A program made the position numbers and the translations under genes. From NCBI RefSeq assembly GCF_003173575.1, contig NZ_QGNY01000002.1, forward strand, positions 682,001 to 746,000: a stretch of DNA of 64,000 nucleotides. The letters are read 5' to 3'. Shown here piece by piece: positions 36,916-46,075 of this stretch. The notes beneath the pieces were generated by a model. It had not been told where the DNA came from. It was given only the letters and a program-made list of their open reading frames with translations, and searched no databases. Positions within the stretch are counted from its first letter, which is position 1, and each line of letters starts with the position of its first letter. This DNA comes from Pedobacter paludis. GTDB lineage: Bacteria > Bacteroidota > Bacteroidia > Sphingobacteriales > Sphingobacteriaceae.

Positions 36916-37395
36916 ATGAAAATCAGAGTAGGTTTTGGATTCGATGTCCATCAATTAAAAGATCAGCACCCTTTTGTGGTAGGAGGAGTTACATTAGAAC
37001 ATCACAAAGGTGCCTTTGGCCACTCTGATGCCGATGTTTTGCTTCATGCCATTTGCGATGCACTTTTGGGCGCAGCTAATTTACGCGACATAGGCTTTCA
37101 TTTTAAAAATACAGATGATCGCTGGAAAGGAATTAGCAGTGTAATCTTATTACAGGAAACCGTTAAACTGTTAACCGAAAAAGGCTGGCAGGTTGGAAAC
37201 ATCGATGCCATGCTTTGTTTGGAGGCACCTAAAATCAATCCTCATATTCCTGCAATGCAGGAAAATATAGCTAAGGCCATTGGCATTTCTACGGAAGAAA
37301 TTTCAATAAAAGCAACAACTAACGAACTTATGGGTTTTGTGGGTAGGGAAGAAGGCGTTGTTGCTTATGCCGTTTGCCTGATAGAAAAAGTTTAA
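36916..37395 (+). CDS. ispF: 2-C-methyl-D-erythritol 2,4-cyclodiphosphate synthase
   Basis: 159 residues. It forms the cyclodiphosphate intermediate of the non-mevalonate isoprenoid pathway. The metal site is RVGFGFDVHQL at the N-terminus with LEHHKGAFGHSDADVLLHAI (Asp and His ligands). The C-terminus has the expected KATTNELMGFVGREEGVVAYA. Length is standard. It follows porV by 54 nt. Confidence 0.97.
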   Translation: MKIRVGFGFDVHQLKDQHPFVVGGVTLEHHKGAFGHSDADVLLHAICDALLGAANLRDIGFHFKNTDDRWKGISSVILLQETVKLLTEKGWQVGNIDAMLCLEAPKINPHIPAMQENIAKAIGISTEEISIKATTNELMGFVGREEGVVAYAVCLIEKV

Positions 37396-37408
37396 CTTCC
37401 TTAATTAG

Positions 37409-37454
37409 CTTTGACAACTTTCTTTCTTAAGTGTGAGAGAGAAAGTTGTCAAAG
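37409..37454 (+). terminator. Long hairpin after ispF (repeat family H)
   Basis: CTTTGACAACTTTCT (37409-37423) pairs perfectly with AGAAAGTTGTCAAAG (37440-37454) around a 16-nt loop. It lies 14 nt past the ispF stop but lacks a strong T-run. The left arm with flanks (37405-37428) recurs at 53322-53345 with two mismatches, so it is also a repeat. Confidence 0.6.
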
Positions 37455-37595
37455 GTGAAAAGCTCTTTGTAGCCTAATGTTTGAAGCGCAAATTAACTAC
37501 AAAATAAATTTCTTCACCTTTCAATGGAATTAAATCAACAAATAATTTAGGCCTAATATTCAAACAAAACATTTTACACTTTGAACTGGCAACCA

Positions 37596-37685
37596 CATCA
37601 TTGCGAGGCACGAAGCAATCTTACTAATTTAGTTTTTGAAACCTTTAGCGACCGCATTAAGATTGCTTCGTGTCTCGCAATGACG
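37596..37685. repeat. Dispersed palindromic repeat, family A (inverted orientation)
   Basis: Left arm CATCATTGCGAGGCACGAAG continuing CAATC (37596-37620) and right arm GATTGCTTCGTGTCTCGCAA continuing TGACG (37661-37685) flank a 40-nt centre. The centre read in reverse complement begins TTAATGC, showing this copy is flipped relative to the others. Between ispF and the next gene (316 nt) only this and the hairpin at 37409 are seen. Confidence 0.88.
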
Positions 37686-37711
37686 AATATTCTTAACAAG
37701 CCTAATTAAAA

Positions 37712-40700
37712 TTAAGACATAGTCTCCTTAACATTGCCCGTTCTTTTTAACGTTCCCCAGGTTTCTAATTCGCCTTTAATGGCTTTTCTTACCGAACGGA
37801 AAAGCACAACGTACATCAATTGTCTCCAGAAAAAACGCTGAGGGAAAATATAAAGTAGGTTTTTGTATTTCTCTTTTTCCATTTTAAAGGCTATCCCTGC
37901 AAAAATCATATCCACAATAATGAAAATGATGTAGTAAAATAGCACTTGGCCGAAACCATTATGCAAACTCAAGATTCCAGAAAAACCGGTTAGCGTAAGG
38001 TTATTTATGGCGCCCAGCGAGAATAAACCTGTAATGAGTGAGATCAGCATAAATAAATCTGCCAATGGTGAGAATAAAGGCAAAATAATCTGATAGATCA
38101 AAATATTAGGCATGCCCACCATACCGAAATAGCCATACTTTTTATTCAGTAGTGTTTTTCTATTTTTCCAGAAGCTTTGCATCACGCCAAAACTCCAACG
38201 GAAACGCTGTTTCAAGAGCATGTTAACCGTTTCTGGTGCTTCTGTATATGCAATGGCCGTATCACAGTTTTTTACTTTATAGCCAGCTTTTAAAATTCGC
38301 ATGGTTAAATCGCAATCCTCAGCGAGGGTATCGATGGTAAAACCACCAATTTCCAATACCACATCTTTTCTAAAAGCCCCAATTGCACCCGGTACAACCG
38401 TAATAGTATTTAGAAGGTCAAAAGCTCTTCTATCCATGTTTTGAGCCGTTATGTATTCAATAGATTGCCATTTGGTAATAATATTGTCTGCATTACCAAC
38501 TTTAACCGTACCTGCAACTGCTGCAATTTTTGGGCTGTAGAAATAGCGCATTAATTCTGTTACGGCATCCGTTTTTAATTGCGTATCGGCATCAATACAG
38601 ATGATAAATTCTGCAGATGCTTTTGTAATTCCATAGTTTAAAGCCGAGGCTTTACCTCCGTTTTCTTTGCGGTAAACTTTTATCTGAGGATGATCTCCAA
38701 AGTGCTGGCTTACAATCTCGAAAGTCTTATCTTTAGAGCCATCATCAACAAAAATCAATTCGAAATTTGGATAAGTGGTTTTAAGTAAGCTGTTTAAAGT
38801 TTGAATCGCAGTTACTTCTTCGTTATAGGCAGGAATAATAATGCTCACCTTTTTGGTTGGATTTTCGATCAGTTTATATGCATTTCTTATTGATCTTTTG
38901 CGTTGGCGGATAGCTAGGTAAGCAATGAAAATGGTTCTAAGTATGGCCAATGCAATTGCTACGGTAAAAATTGCGTTTAAAATCAAATTTCCATAGTAAA
39001 AGAAATTTATGAAAAAGTAATCACCAGACCCTGTGAAACCACTATTGGCTTTAGATTGTACCGCAGGCATCAGTTCTGATCTTTTCTTGCCCATTAAATC
39101 ACCAACCGTTGTAAAGGTATACCCTTTGGCTTTAAAGAATTTTATAATCCTTGGCAATGCGGCAACAGTTGCCTCACGGTTCCCACCGGCATCATGGAGT
39201 AATAAAATGTTGCCATTATTTTGCTGTTTTACAACTTCATCAAAAATTTGATCGGCTGTTTTACCAGGTTGCCAATCTTCTGGGTCAATGTATTCTCCAA
39301 TATTAATGTAGTTTTCTTTCCTACTTTGGGCAACCGGCAAGATTTCAGAAATATTCTGAGGTTCGGCATCTGCATTAAAGGGTGCTCTAAATAAGATGGT
39401 ACTGTGTCCGGTTACGGCCTCAATTAATCTTCTTGTTGCGTTCAGTTCAAATTTAACCCGCCTCGGACCAATAGCAGACATGTCTGGATGGAAAAACGTA
39501 TGATTTCCGATTTCGTAGCCTTCATTGTATTCTTGCCTTAGCAATTCCATATTTTGTTCGGCCATAATACCCACAACAAAGAAACAGCCTGGAACATTTT
39601 CTTTTTTTAAGATACTCATTACCTGCGGAGTGTAAACAGGGTCAGGGCCATCATCAAATGTTAGGGCTATTTTCTTATCTGCCTCACCAAATCTTTTAAT
39701 AACATATTGACTTGGCAAACGGGTATAAATTTGGTTGGCAATTGTAAAATTGGTTTTATCTAATGTAAAGTGAACACTTCCCGGATTTGGGGTTGATACT
39801 AAATCTAGGATTTCGCCATCTCCAATATATGAGATTCCACCCATCGTTAACGCAGAAATTTTACGTAAATCGATTGGCTTTTTCTTTAACGAATCCAAGC
39901 TCAGATCTTCAGAAATGAAAGACCATAAACGTTTATCTTCAGATCCCAAGCGCCATAATGCAACACCAGCAATATCCCAGTCATCCGCTTTCCGAATTAA
40001 GTTAAAGTAGGTTGCGGCATCTGTAAAATAAACATCATGCTCCATTCCACTACCATCTTTGTAAGAATAATTTAAGTTTGCAGAAGCTGGATTATAATTT
40101 ATTTTTGATTTAAGATCAACAGCTTTTATAATGGCCTGTTCGTAGGTAACAGGGGTACCGATGCTATTTTTGGGCCAATCGTAACCATAGCATGCAAGTG
40201 CCAAAATCACCTTATTGGCATCCATCTTACTACAAATATCATCAAGTTTTTCCTCAACCCATTCTTGGTGAGAAATATCTCCCGCATTACTTTGATCAGA
40301 GTGCTGATCGTAAGCCATTAATATAATATAATCGTTATAATGTTGGAGTATTTCTGGTTTATAATCATCATTTTCTGGAGAAATATCCTGCGAAACAATT
40401 AAATTTTCGGCATGAAACTGTGTATAGAGATTTTTCATGAAGGCATTAAAGCTGTCACCATTTTCTAAATTCAGTTCTTCGAAATCTATATTTATGCCCT
40501 TAAATCCATATTTTTTAGTGATGTTAATTAAATCATAAATCAACTTCTGCTGAGCCGGTTGATTGGATAAAAGCCTTTTTACGGCGTCGCCATCCCAATG
40601 ATCTTTATTGAAATTTGAGACAACGGCAATTGCAGATTTTTTACCTTCTTTAATTACCCTAAGCGCAGCCGTATCGGCCTTATCAACAATAGAATCTCCA

Positions 40701-41119
40701 TTTAAAAAGAAAGATTCGGTAGCAACCATATCTAAATGACCAATGTTGCGTTTTAAATCTGACAGTGATTGGCTCGCAGTACCTGCCCAGCTCACATAAA
40801 AGGCCATGTTAATTCGCTTATTGTGATTGCCCTTGCGAGATAAAATTCTTTGTTGCCGATCTTTTCTAATTTGTTGAAGCTTAGATTTTTGAATCGAAAA
40901 ATCTTTATACTGTTGAGATCTCTTTAACTTTTCTAACTGTTTTTGCGTTAAAGGCGAATTGGTATTTATGAAAGGCAAATCGGGATATTGCACCGACGAC
41001 AAAGTAAAAGCAACGCAAATGATCGCGATGATGAAAACTAAAAAAAATGAACGACTTACCCAGGTAAAAGTATTCCAGCGTTTTTTGTTTTCAGTTTGAA
41101 AGATTTGTTTTCCGGACAT
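37712..41119 (-). CDS. GH18-like / polysaccharide deacetylase / GT2 synthase fusion
   Basis: 1135 residues. Order: an N-terminal membrane helix (about 20-42); a GH18-like domain (about 100-420) with GFKGINIDFEELNLENG near residue 210; a CE4 deacetylase (about 485-690) with KIALTFDDGPDPVYTPQ and GNHTFFHPDM, the metal-binding Asp and His residues; a membrane helix near 705-735; a GT2 domain (from about 755) with VSIIIPAYNEE, FVDDGSKDKT, CIDADTQ, AEDCDLTMRI and the processive QRFRWSFG at about 973; then several C-terminal helices. Inference: it makes, exports and trims an N-acetyl-amino-sugar polymer. Confidence 0.9.
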   Translation of the reverse strand: MSGKQIFQTENKKRWNTFTWVSRSFFLVFIIAIICVAFTLSSVQYPDLPFINTNSPLTQKQLEKLKRSQQYKDFSIQKSKLQQIRKDRQQRILSRKGNHNKRINMAFYVSWAGTASQSLSDLKRNIGHLDMVATESFFLNGDSIVDKADTAALRVIKEGKKSAIAVVSNFNKDHWDGDAVKRLLSNQPAQQKLIYDLINITKKYGFKGINIDFEELNLENGDSFNAFMKNLYTQFHAENLIVSQDISPENDDYKPEILQHYNDYIILMAYDQHSDQSNAGDISHQEWVEEKLDDICSKMDANKVILALACYGYDWPKNSIGTPVTYEQAIIKAVDLKSKINYNPASANLNYSYKDGSGMEHDVYFTDAATYFNLIRKADDWDIAGVALWRLGSEDKRLWSFISEDLSLDSLKKKPIDLRKISALTMGGISYIGDGEILDLVSTPNPGSVHFTLDKTNFTIANQIYTRLPSQYVIKRFGEADKKIALTFDDGPDPVYTPQVMSILKKENVPGCFFVVGIMAEQNMELLRQEYNEGYEIGNHTFFHPDMSAIGPRRVKFELNATRRLIEAVTGHSTILFRAPFNADAEPQNISEILPVAQSRKENYINIGEYIDPEDWQPGKTADQIFDEVVKQQNNGNILLLHDAGGNREATVAALPRIIKFFKAKGYTFTTVGDLMGKKRSELMPAVQSKANSGFTGSGDYFFINFFYYGNLILNAIFTVAIALAILRTIFIAYLAIRQRKRSIRNAYKLIENPTKKVSIIIPAYNEEVTAIQTLNSLLKTTYPNFELIFVDDGSKDKTFEIVSQHFGDHPQIKVYRKENGGKASALNYGITKASAEFIICIDADTQLKTDAVTELMRYFYSPKIAAVAGTVKVGNADNIITKWQSIEYITAQNMDRRAFDLLNTITVVPGAIGAFRKDVVLEIGGFTIDTLAEDCDLTMRILKAGYKVKNCDTAIAYTEAPETVNMLLKQRFRWSFGVMQSFWKNRKTLLNKKYGYFGMVGMPNILIYQIILPLFSPLADLFMLISLITGLFSLGAINNLTLTGFSGILSLHNGFGQVLFYYIIFIIVDMIFAGIAFKMEKEKYKNLLYIFPQRFFWRQLMYVVLFRSVRKAIKGELETWGTLKRTGNVKETMS

Positions 41120-41222
41120 TTTTCTGTTCTGATTTTATGTAACAAATATCAAGATTCAAAATGAAGATTGTATGAAACTAATTCTAAGGAAAGCGAAACC
41201 TGTATTTTATTTCATTGTTAGT

Positions 41223-41270
41223 CCTGCTCTTCGCTTTACTCCGTTGCACTTCGTGTCCGCTCCGATCAGG
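41223..41270. repeat. CCTG...CAGG-bounded intergenic motif
   Basis: The segment starts CCTGCTCTTCGCTTTACTCC and ends CTCCGATCAGG, unusually GC-rich for a spacer. It resembles, from memory, a degenerate intergenic element common in Bacteroidota. Only one copy is seen in this window. Confidence 0.35.
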
Positions 41271-41291
41271 TTTATAAACACAAGAAGGTAC

Positions 41292-41326
41292 AAAAAAGCC
41301 GACAAATTTTATAAAAAATGCCGGCT
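41292..41326 (-). terminator. Terminator after the pirin gene
   Basis: On the minus strand an 8-bp stem AGCCGGCA / TGTCGGCT (41319-41326 and 41297-41304, one G-U pair) with a 14-nt AT-rich loop is followed by TTTTT (complement of 41292-41296). It lies 24 nt past the pirin stop. Confidence 0.7.
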
Positions 41327-41349
41327 CAAAATATATAATTAAACCTGTT

Positions 41350-42219
41350 TTATTCTTCTAAATAACCAAATCGGCCTTGATTGTAATCTGAAATTGCCTG
41401 ATTAATTTCTTCTTCAGTATTCATTAAAAATGGGCCGTATTGCACAATAGGCTCATCAATAGGTTCGCCGCTTAAAACTAAAATAACGCTATTTTCTAAA
41501 GCTTCAACTTCTATACGTTCGCCCTCATTTTTAAAATGAACAAACATATCCTGATCAGCAATCTCTAAATTATTAACCTTTACTGAACCTTCAATAATCA
41601 TAAAGCCAGTGTTGTAAGTGCTTTTAAAATGGAACGTTGCCTTGACTCCCTTATTCAATCTTGCATTATATACCTCTATCGGGGTAAATGTACTGGCATT
41701 GCCTTTAATACTGTTGTAGTTTCCAGCAATTACCTCAATAACGCCACCATCATTTGGCAAAATGAATTTAGCCATATCAACCTGCTTTACAGCTTGATAT
41801 TTCGGTTTGCTCATTTTGGCTTTAGCCGGAAGATTAACCCACAGCTGTACCATTTGGAAAGGTCCTCCAGCTAAACTATAACTCTGCTCATGGTATTCCT
41901 TATGTAAAATCCCACTCGCTGCGGTCATCCATTGCACGTCTCCGGGATAAATGATGCCACTGTTTCCAGAACTATCGTGATGGGCTACTGCTCCATGATA
42001 GGCAATTGTTACGGTTTCAAAACCCCGATGCGGGTGTACGCCAACGCCTCTTGGCTCTCGTCTGGCAGAAAATTCGATTTTAGATCCATAATCCATTAAG
42101 AAAAATGGGCTCATATCTATTTCGTATCCGCTAGGGAAAAAATTATGTACTCTAAAGCCATCGCCAACCATGTGTGGCGCAGGGGCTTTTAATACCTTTT
42201 CTATTTGTTTAACTTCCAT
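41350..42219 (-). CDS. Pirin-family bicupin protein
   Basis: 289 residues. The pirin N-terminal cupin has the metal-binding histidines in GVGVHPHRGFETVTIAYHGA followed by VAHHDSSGNSG. The C-terminal cupin has GSVKVNNLEIADQDMFVHF. Pirins bind iron; some act as quercetinases or redox sensors. It is downstream of a yceI-like gene on the same strand (62-nt gap). Confidence 0.93.
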   Translation of the reverse strand: MEVKQIEKVLKAPAPHMVGDGFRVHNFFPSGYEIDMSPFFLMDYGSKIEFSARREPRGVGVHPHRGFETVTIAYHGAVAHHDSSGNSGIIYPGDVQWMTAASGILHKEYHEQSYSLAGGPFQMVQLWVNLPAKAKMSKPKYQAVKQVDMAKFILPNDGGVIEVIAGNYNSIKGNASTFTPIEVYNARLNKGVKATFHFKSTYNTGFMIIEGSVKVNNLEIADQDMFVHFKNEGERIEVEALENSVILVLSGEPIDEPIVQYGPFLMNTEEEINQAISDYNQGRFGYLEE

Positions 42220-42281
42220 TACCTTTAAATTTAAGGCATGGGGCTGAGCGCATATCTTTATTATGCGCCCAACTCAACGCT

Positions 42282-42812
42282 CTATGCTTGTTTAACGAAT
42301 TGTAATTCGCCTAAAATGCGTACTTCTTCACTTACCATTACACCACCGGTTTCTAATGCTGCATTCCAGGTTAAACCGAAATCAGAACGGTTAATTTTGC
42401 CACTTAAAGTAAAACCAGCTTTTGTATTTCCCCAAGGATCTGTAGCGATGCCACCAAATTCTGCTGTTAATTTAACAGGTTTTGTTTCGCCTTTAATGGT
42501 TAAATCACCTTTAACAATATAATCGCTTCCATCTTTTTCTACAGAGGTTGATTTGAATTCTATGTGGGCAAATTTTTCTGCATCAAAGAAATCGCCACTT
42601 TTTAAATGCGTATCGCGATCTGTGTTGCCTGTATCTAAAGAATCGATATCTCCTTTGAAAGAAATATCAGCATTTTCGAATTCATCGCCTTCAGAAGTTA
42701 GATCTGCTGAGAAGGATTTTAAGCTACCTGTTACGGTAGTAATCATTAAGTGTTTTACTTTGAATTGTAATTCGCTGTGGGTTGGATCTAATGTCCATTT
42801 AGTAGTTGCCAT
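42282..42812 (-). CDS. YceI-family lipid-binding protein
   Basis: 176 residues. The lipocalin-like barrel fold is indicated by WTLDPTHSELQFKVKHLMIT at the start, SFKGDIDSLDTGNTDRDTHL and a C-terminal SDFGLTWNAALETGGVMVSE. YceI proteins bind polyisoprenoids. No signal peptide is visible, unlike E. coli YceI, so this copy is probably cytoplasmic. Confidence 0.93.
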   Translation of the reverse strand: MATTKWTLDPTHSELQFKVKHLMITTVTGSLKSFSADLTSEGDEFENADISFKGDIDSLDTGNTDRDTHLKSGDFFDAEKFAHIEFKSTSVEKDGSDYIVKGDLTIKGETKPVKLTAEFGGIATDPWGNTKAGFTLSGKINRSDFGLTWNAALETGGVMVSEEVRILGELQFVKQA

Positions 42813-42963
42813 ATCTTTTGTTTTTTGAGATGTTTAATATTAACAACACAAAAGTACAGCACAGCCTTGGAGTAGAAATTGATGTATGTTAATTAAATGA
42901 GTGAATTAGAGAATGATAGATTGTATGATTGTTTAACAAACTATCTATTCACGCATTCAAAAT

Positions 42964-43554
42964 TTACGATGGGCGAAAGTGCTTATTGGCTAATTCTTTT
43001 CTTACGCGACTTAGAGATTCTGGCGTTATTCCTAAATACGATGCAATCATCCACTGTGGAACGCGGAGTGTAAGATTGGGATAAAGTTTTATGAAATCTA
43101 GATAACGTTCTTCGGCAGTTGCACTTAGTAGCATATTAATTCTCTTCTGCATAAAGCGGATGGAGTTGTTGAGCAAACGCGTATGCATGGGCTGTAAGCA
43201 GGGAACTTTTATTGCCGCCTGCTCCATAAAATCATTTGGCATTAAAACCGCTTCTGTATTTTCAATGGCATCTATAAAAAAGACAGATGCTTCATTATTC
43301 ATATTATTTCTATCTGATATTAACCAGTTTTCTGGAGCAAATTGAAGAATGTGTTCCTTTCCCTTAGAATCGATAGAGTAAGTTCTCAATAGACCTTTGC
43401 AAACAAAAAAGCCATGCTTGCTTATATCTCCGGTATATTGGATAATTTCGTTTTTATCGAATTTCTTTATTTTTAAATCGCCAGAAATGCTGTCGAATTG
43501 CTCATCAGTTATTTGTATTTTTTCCTTAAGGTAATTTTTAAACTGATTGATCAT
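42964..43554 (-). CDS. Crp/Fnr-family transcriptional regulator
   Basis: 196 residues. The N-terminal cyclic-nucleotide-binding-like domain shows KKFDKNEIIQYTGDISKHGF and a strand ending QFAPENWLISD. The C-terminal helix-turn-helix is WMIASYLGITPESLSRVRKE. No Fe-S cysteine cluster typical of Fnr is seen. It starts 11 nt after the small Cys-rich membrane protein, so the two are likely co-transcribed. Confidence 0.9.
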   Translation of the reverse strand: MINQFKNYLKEKIQITDEQFDSISGDLKIKKFDKNEIIQYTGDISKHGFFVCKGLLRTYSIDSKGKEHILQFAPENWLISDRNNMNNEASVFFIDAIENTEAVLMPNDFMEQAAIKVPCLQPMHTRLLNNSIRFMQKRINMLLSATAEERYLDFIKLYPNLTLRVPQWMIASYLGITPESLSRVRKELANKHFRPS

Positions 43555-43565
43555 AAAGAGACAGA

Positions 43566-43724
43566 TTACTTTTTAACAGGCTTGATATCGGAAAAATCTA
43601 CACCACATTTGCAATTGCCTCCACAGCCATCTTTCTTAACCTGTAAAGATTTATAAACCAATCGGCCAACATATACCAATGCGACCGCAAAAAGTAAAAA
43701 GACTAATAGGGTTTGAATATTCAT
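43566..43724 (-). CDS. FeoB-associated-type Cys-rich small membrane protein
   Basis: 52 residues from the ATG at 43724. One membrane helix (TLLVFLLFAVALVYVGRLVY) is followed by a Lys-containing stretch and GCGGNCKCG, then a short tail. The layout of a helix plus a C-terminal Cys/Gly cluster matches the small proteins found with ferrous iron transporter FeoB. No feoB is near. A longer in-frame start at 43844 would add 40 residues that look non-coding. Confidence 0.7.
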   Translation of the reverse strand: MNIQTLLVFLLFAVALVYVGRLVYKSLQVKKDGCGGNCKCGVDFSDIKPVKK

Positions 43725-43915
43725 AGTACAAATATATGGTGCATTTGCTGTTTTGAGTTCAGTTAAATGTAAATTATTAAAAAGCGGGATTTTACCATGG
43801 GAAACGGAGTTTACACCGAGTAGGTATATAATGTTTTTTATCACAAATGGCAGAGAAACTATTCTCCATGTGCTTTATACATTCTTCATGTCCTCTGTGG
43901 TTATGAGAATGAACA

Positions 43916-45103
43916 TTACTCCTCCATAAAGCCTACCGTTCCACCAACCCAGTCAAAATCTGCATTGTAGCGCACACCAATCATTTTTCCTTTGCTTAAC
44001 CTGGCTAAATTAATGCAAAGCTGAGGTTCTCCACCATCTGGCCATAAATACATCATTCTAATTTCGGCTTTTACGCCTCCGTCTGGAGCCTGTACAGCGG
44101 GTTCGTAAGTTACCTTGCGCTGTAAAATCCAGTTTTTTGGATCAGGAATGCTTTTAATATCATTTTCGGTTACATCTATAATCACGCCCATTCCTGCAAA
44201 AGAAAAAAGTGGTTTTAAAACATAATTTTCCAAATCCGCTGGGATGGTTTCAACCTCATTTAAAAAACGTGTTTCTGGAACAAACTCACTTTTTAAAAAA
44301 GGCATGGTGTATTTGCTAATTCTGTAAAACCAATTTGGATGAGTTACCCATTCAATATCCAATGCTTCTCTTGGATCGAAACTGTTTTTGAAAACCTCGG
44401 TATTATTGGCAACCTCATCAAAAATAAGGCGATTGTAAATCCGTTTTAATTGGATTTGTTTACCATCTTCTACATAAAATAATTGTTTGCCTACTTTCTT
44501 GATGTCTTCGAGCGCCAAGATTTTTATGCCCAGCATTTTCTGGGTCACGAAGAAATCTATGGCTGTTTTTTGATTTGGCGCATCAACATCCATTAAGGCT
44601 ACTTCATGTGGCTGATGTTTGCCAATGATCACTTCCTTAAATAATTCGATGTATTTTTCTTCGTTAAAGCCGTTTAAAAAATGATTTACGGAATTGTTAA
44701 TTTCATAACAGTCACGATAAGTTTTTGAGAGATGATTTTGAAAACCGTACAGCGATGGGAAACCCTGCATTTCGATTAACATAGGAGTTAGTGCTCCAGT
44801 AGCATTTTTGCAGATTCCAAAATCGAAAGTTAAAAAATGAGGTTGCTCGTTTTCATTGGGAACATTCCAGTTTTCTGGAATGGATTTTTGAGTCAGAGCT
44901 TTAAAATTCGGTTGTTTTATTAGATTGATAATTTCTTCGCCAGCTAAAATTAATTTTTCCTTTAACTCCTTTGGAACAAAAACTGGTGTTTCTGCAACTC
45001 TGAAAGGTATTTCTGGATAACCATTTTCCAGCTTTTGGATAAAGTTTTGGTATTTTTCTTCGGTAAATTGCTGATTAAATTTATGTCTTTGAGCTGGTAT
45101 CAT
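43916..45103 (-). CDS. Putative ATP-grasp-like protein of unknown function
   Basis: 395 residues. I do not recognise a named family. A segment near residue 290-330, ENYVLKPLFSFAGMGVIID followed by PKNWILQRKVTY, looks like the nucleotide-binding Lys, flexible Gly loop and hinge of ATP-grasp enzymes. The segment APDGGVKAEIRMMYLWPDGG and the C-terminal SKGKMIGVRYNADFDWVGG follow. No signal peptide. It lies downstream of a glutamine amidotransferase, a GCS2 ligase and another ATP-grasp gene on the same strand, with only a repeat between, so a shared pathway is likely. Confidence 0.65.
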   Translation of the reverse strand: MIPAQRHKFNQQFTEEKYQNFIQKLENGYPEIPFRVAETPVFVPKELKEKLILAGEEIINLIKQPNFKALTQKSIPENWNVPNENEQPHFLTFDFGICKNATGALTPMLIEMQGFPSLYGFQNHLSKTYRDCYEINNSVNHFLNGFNEEKYIELFKEVIIGKHQPHEVALMDVDAPNQKTAIDFFVTQKMLGIKILALEDIKKVGKQLFYVEDGKQIQLKRIYNRLIFDEVANNTEVFKNSFDPREALDIEWVTHPNWFYRISKYTMPFLKSEFVPETRFLNEVETIPADLENYVLKPLFSFAGMGVIIDVTENDIKSIPDPKNWILQRKVTYEPAVQAPDGGVKAEIRMMYLWPDGGEPQLCINLARLSKGKMIGVRYNADFDWVGGTVGFMEE

Positions 45104-45122
45104 ATTTTTCTTTTAATAATAT

Positions 45123-45205
45123 CGTCATTGCGAGGCACGAAGCAATCCTAATGCTACGAGTTGATTAGCGAACGTTTTAAGATTGCTTCGTGCCTCGCAA
45201 TGACG
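45123..45205. repeat. Dispersed palindromic repeat, family A
   Basis: Left arm CGTCATTGCGAGGCACGAAG continuing CAATC (45123-45147) and right arm GATTGCTTCGTGCCTCGCAA continuing TGACG (45181-45205) are perfect inverted copies of 25 nt with a 33-nt centre that begins CTAATGC. It separates two genes of the ATP-grasp cluster. Confidence 0.92.
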
Positions 45206-45241
45206 ACCGCTTAAAGAATAGATAATATTTATTTTCTGGCT

Positions 45242-46069
45242 TTACGCCTCCTGAAAATTTCCGATCGCTTTCTGTAAAAAATTTGGCAGAACAACACTTT
45301 GGGTAAGTACAATTCTCGCAGGATCATCTAAACTGTTTAGCATATCGAAATATTTAGCCTCGCCATGTGTATCAATAATCACCTTTTTCTTTTCATCTTG
45401 AAGCAAGTACATTTTCATGCCCACCGGATCAGCCTCTGGATGAAACTGGGTTCCGATAATTTCATTAGAAAAACGGATCGACATCATACAGCGTTCTAAA
45501 TCAACATGTTTTCGTTCCTTTTCAATTGCTAAAAGTTTAGCGCCTTTAGCTTCAAAAGCATCAAAATTTGGCTCAATAACCTGCCAATCTCTACTATCAA
45601 CCGAGAAAAAGGGGTTAGTAATTCCATTAAAAATTTCATCCTTTTCTCCGTCTTCGGTTAGCGTAATCGGAAAAATTCCAAAAGCATTTGATCGCCGTTC
45701 GGTTACATTGCCTAAGTTGTATTTACGACAAGCCAACTGAAAAGAATGACAGATTAAAAAGGCATATTTCTTTTTATCATCGTGCGCTGCATTATAGCTT
45801 TCAATCTGATCTAAAAGATTGAAAAAATCATTTTCCCACTGTTCCCCTTTGCTCTCAATCGGGCTTCCGGGACCACCGCTAGAAATGTATGCATCATAAT
45901 CAATACTCGGTATTTCTCCCTTTTGTCTTAAATCGAAAATATCGAAAGAGAGATCAATATTGTGTTCGTTTCTAAAGCGGGATAAAATTTCCTGAATTCC
46001 CCGCATGCCCTGATTAAGTGCGCCATTATTCATATCGATAACGGCGACCTTTAAACTTATTTTATCCAT
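45242..46069 (-). CDS. Class I glutamine amidotransferase-like protein
   Basis: 275 residues. A triad is visible: nucleophile Cys107 in FLICHSFQLACR, and His210 with Glu212 in GTQFHPEADP. SSGGPGSP near residue 63 is the oxyanion-strand glycine motif. Class I domains release ammonia from glutamine, or act as gamma-glutamyl hydrolases. The protein stands alone without a synthetase domain. It starts 6 nt downstream of the GCS2-type ligase and would supply ammonia or trim a glutamyl product. Confidence 0.87.
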   Translation of the reverse strand: MDKISLKVAVIDMNNGALNQGMRGIQEILSRFRNEHNIDLSFDIFDLRQKGEIPSIDYDAYISSGGPGSPIESKGEQWENDFFNLLDQIESYNAAHDDKKKYAFLICHSFQLACRKYNLGNVTERRSNAFGIFPITLTEDGEKDEIFNGITNPFFSVDSRDWQVIEPNFDAFEAKGAKLLAIEKERKHVDLERCMMSIRFSNEIIGTQFHPEADPVGMKMYLLQDEKKKVIIDTHGEAKYFDMLNSLDDPARIVLTQSVVLPNFLQKAIGNFQEA

Positions 46070-46075
46070 TATAAT

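Noticed and set aside
43725..43844. Longer N-terminus for the small Cys-rich protein
   Set aside because: The extra 40 residues have no signal-like or conserved character, while the ATG at 43724 sits directly before the membrane helix.
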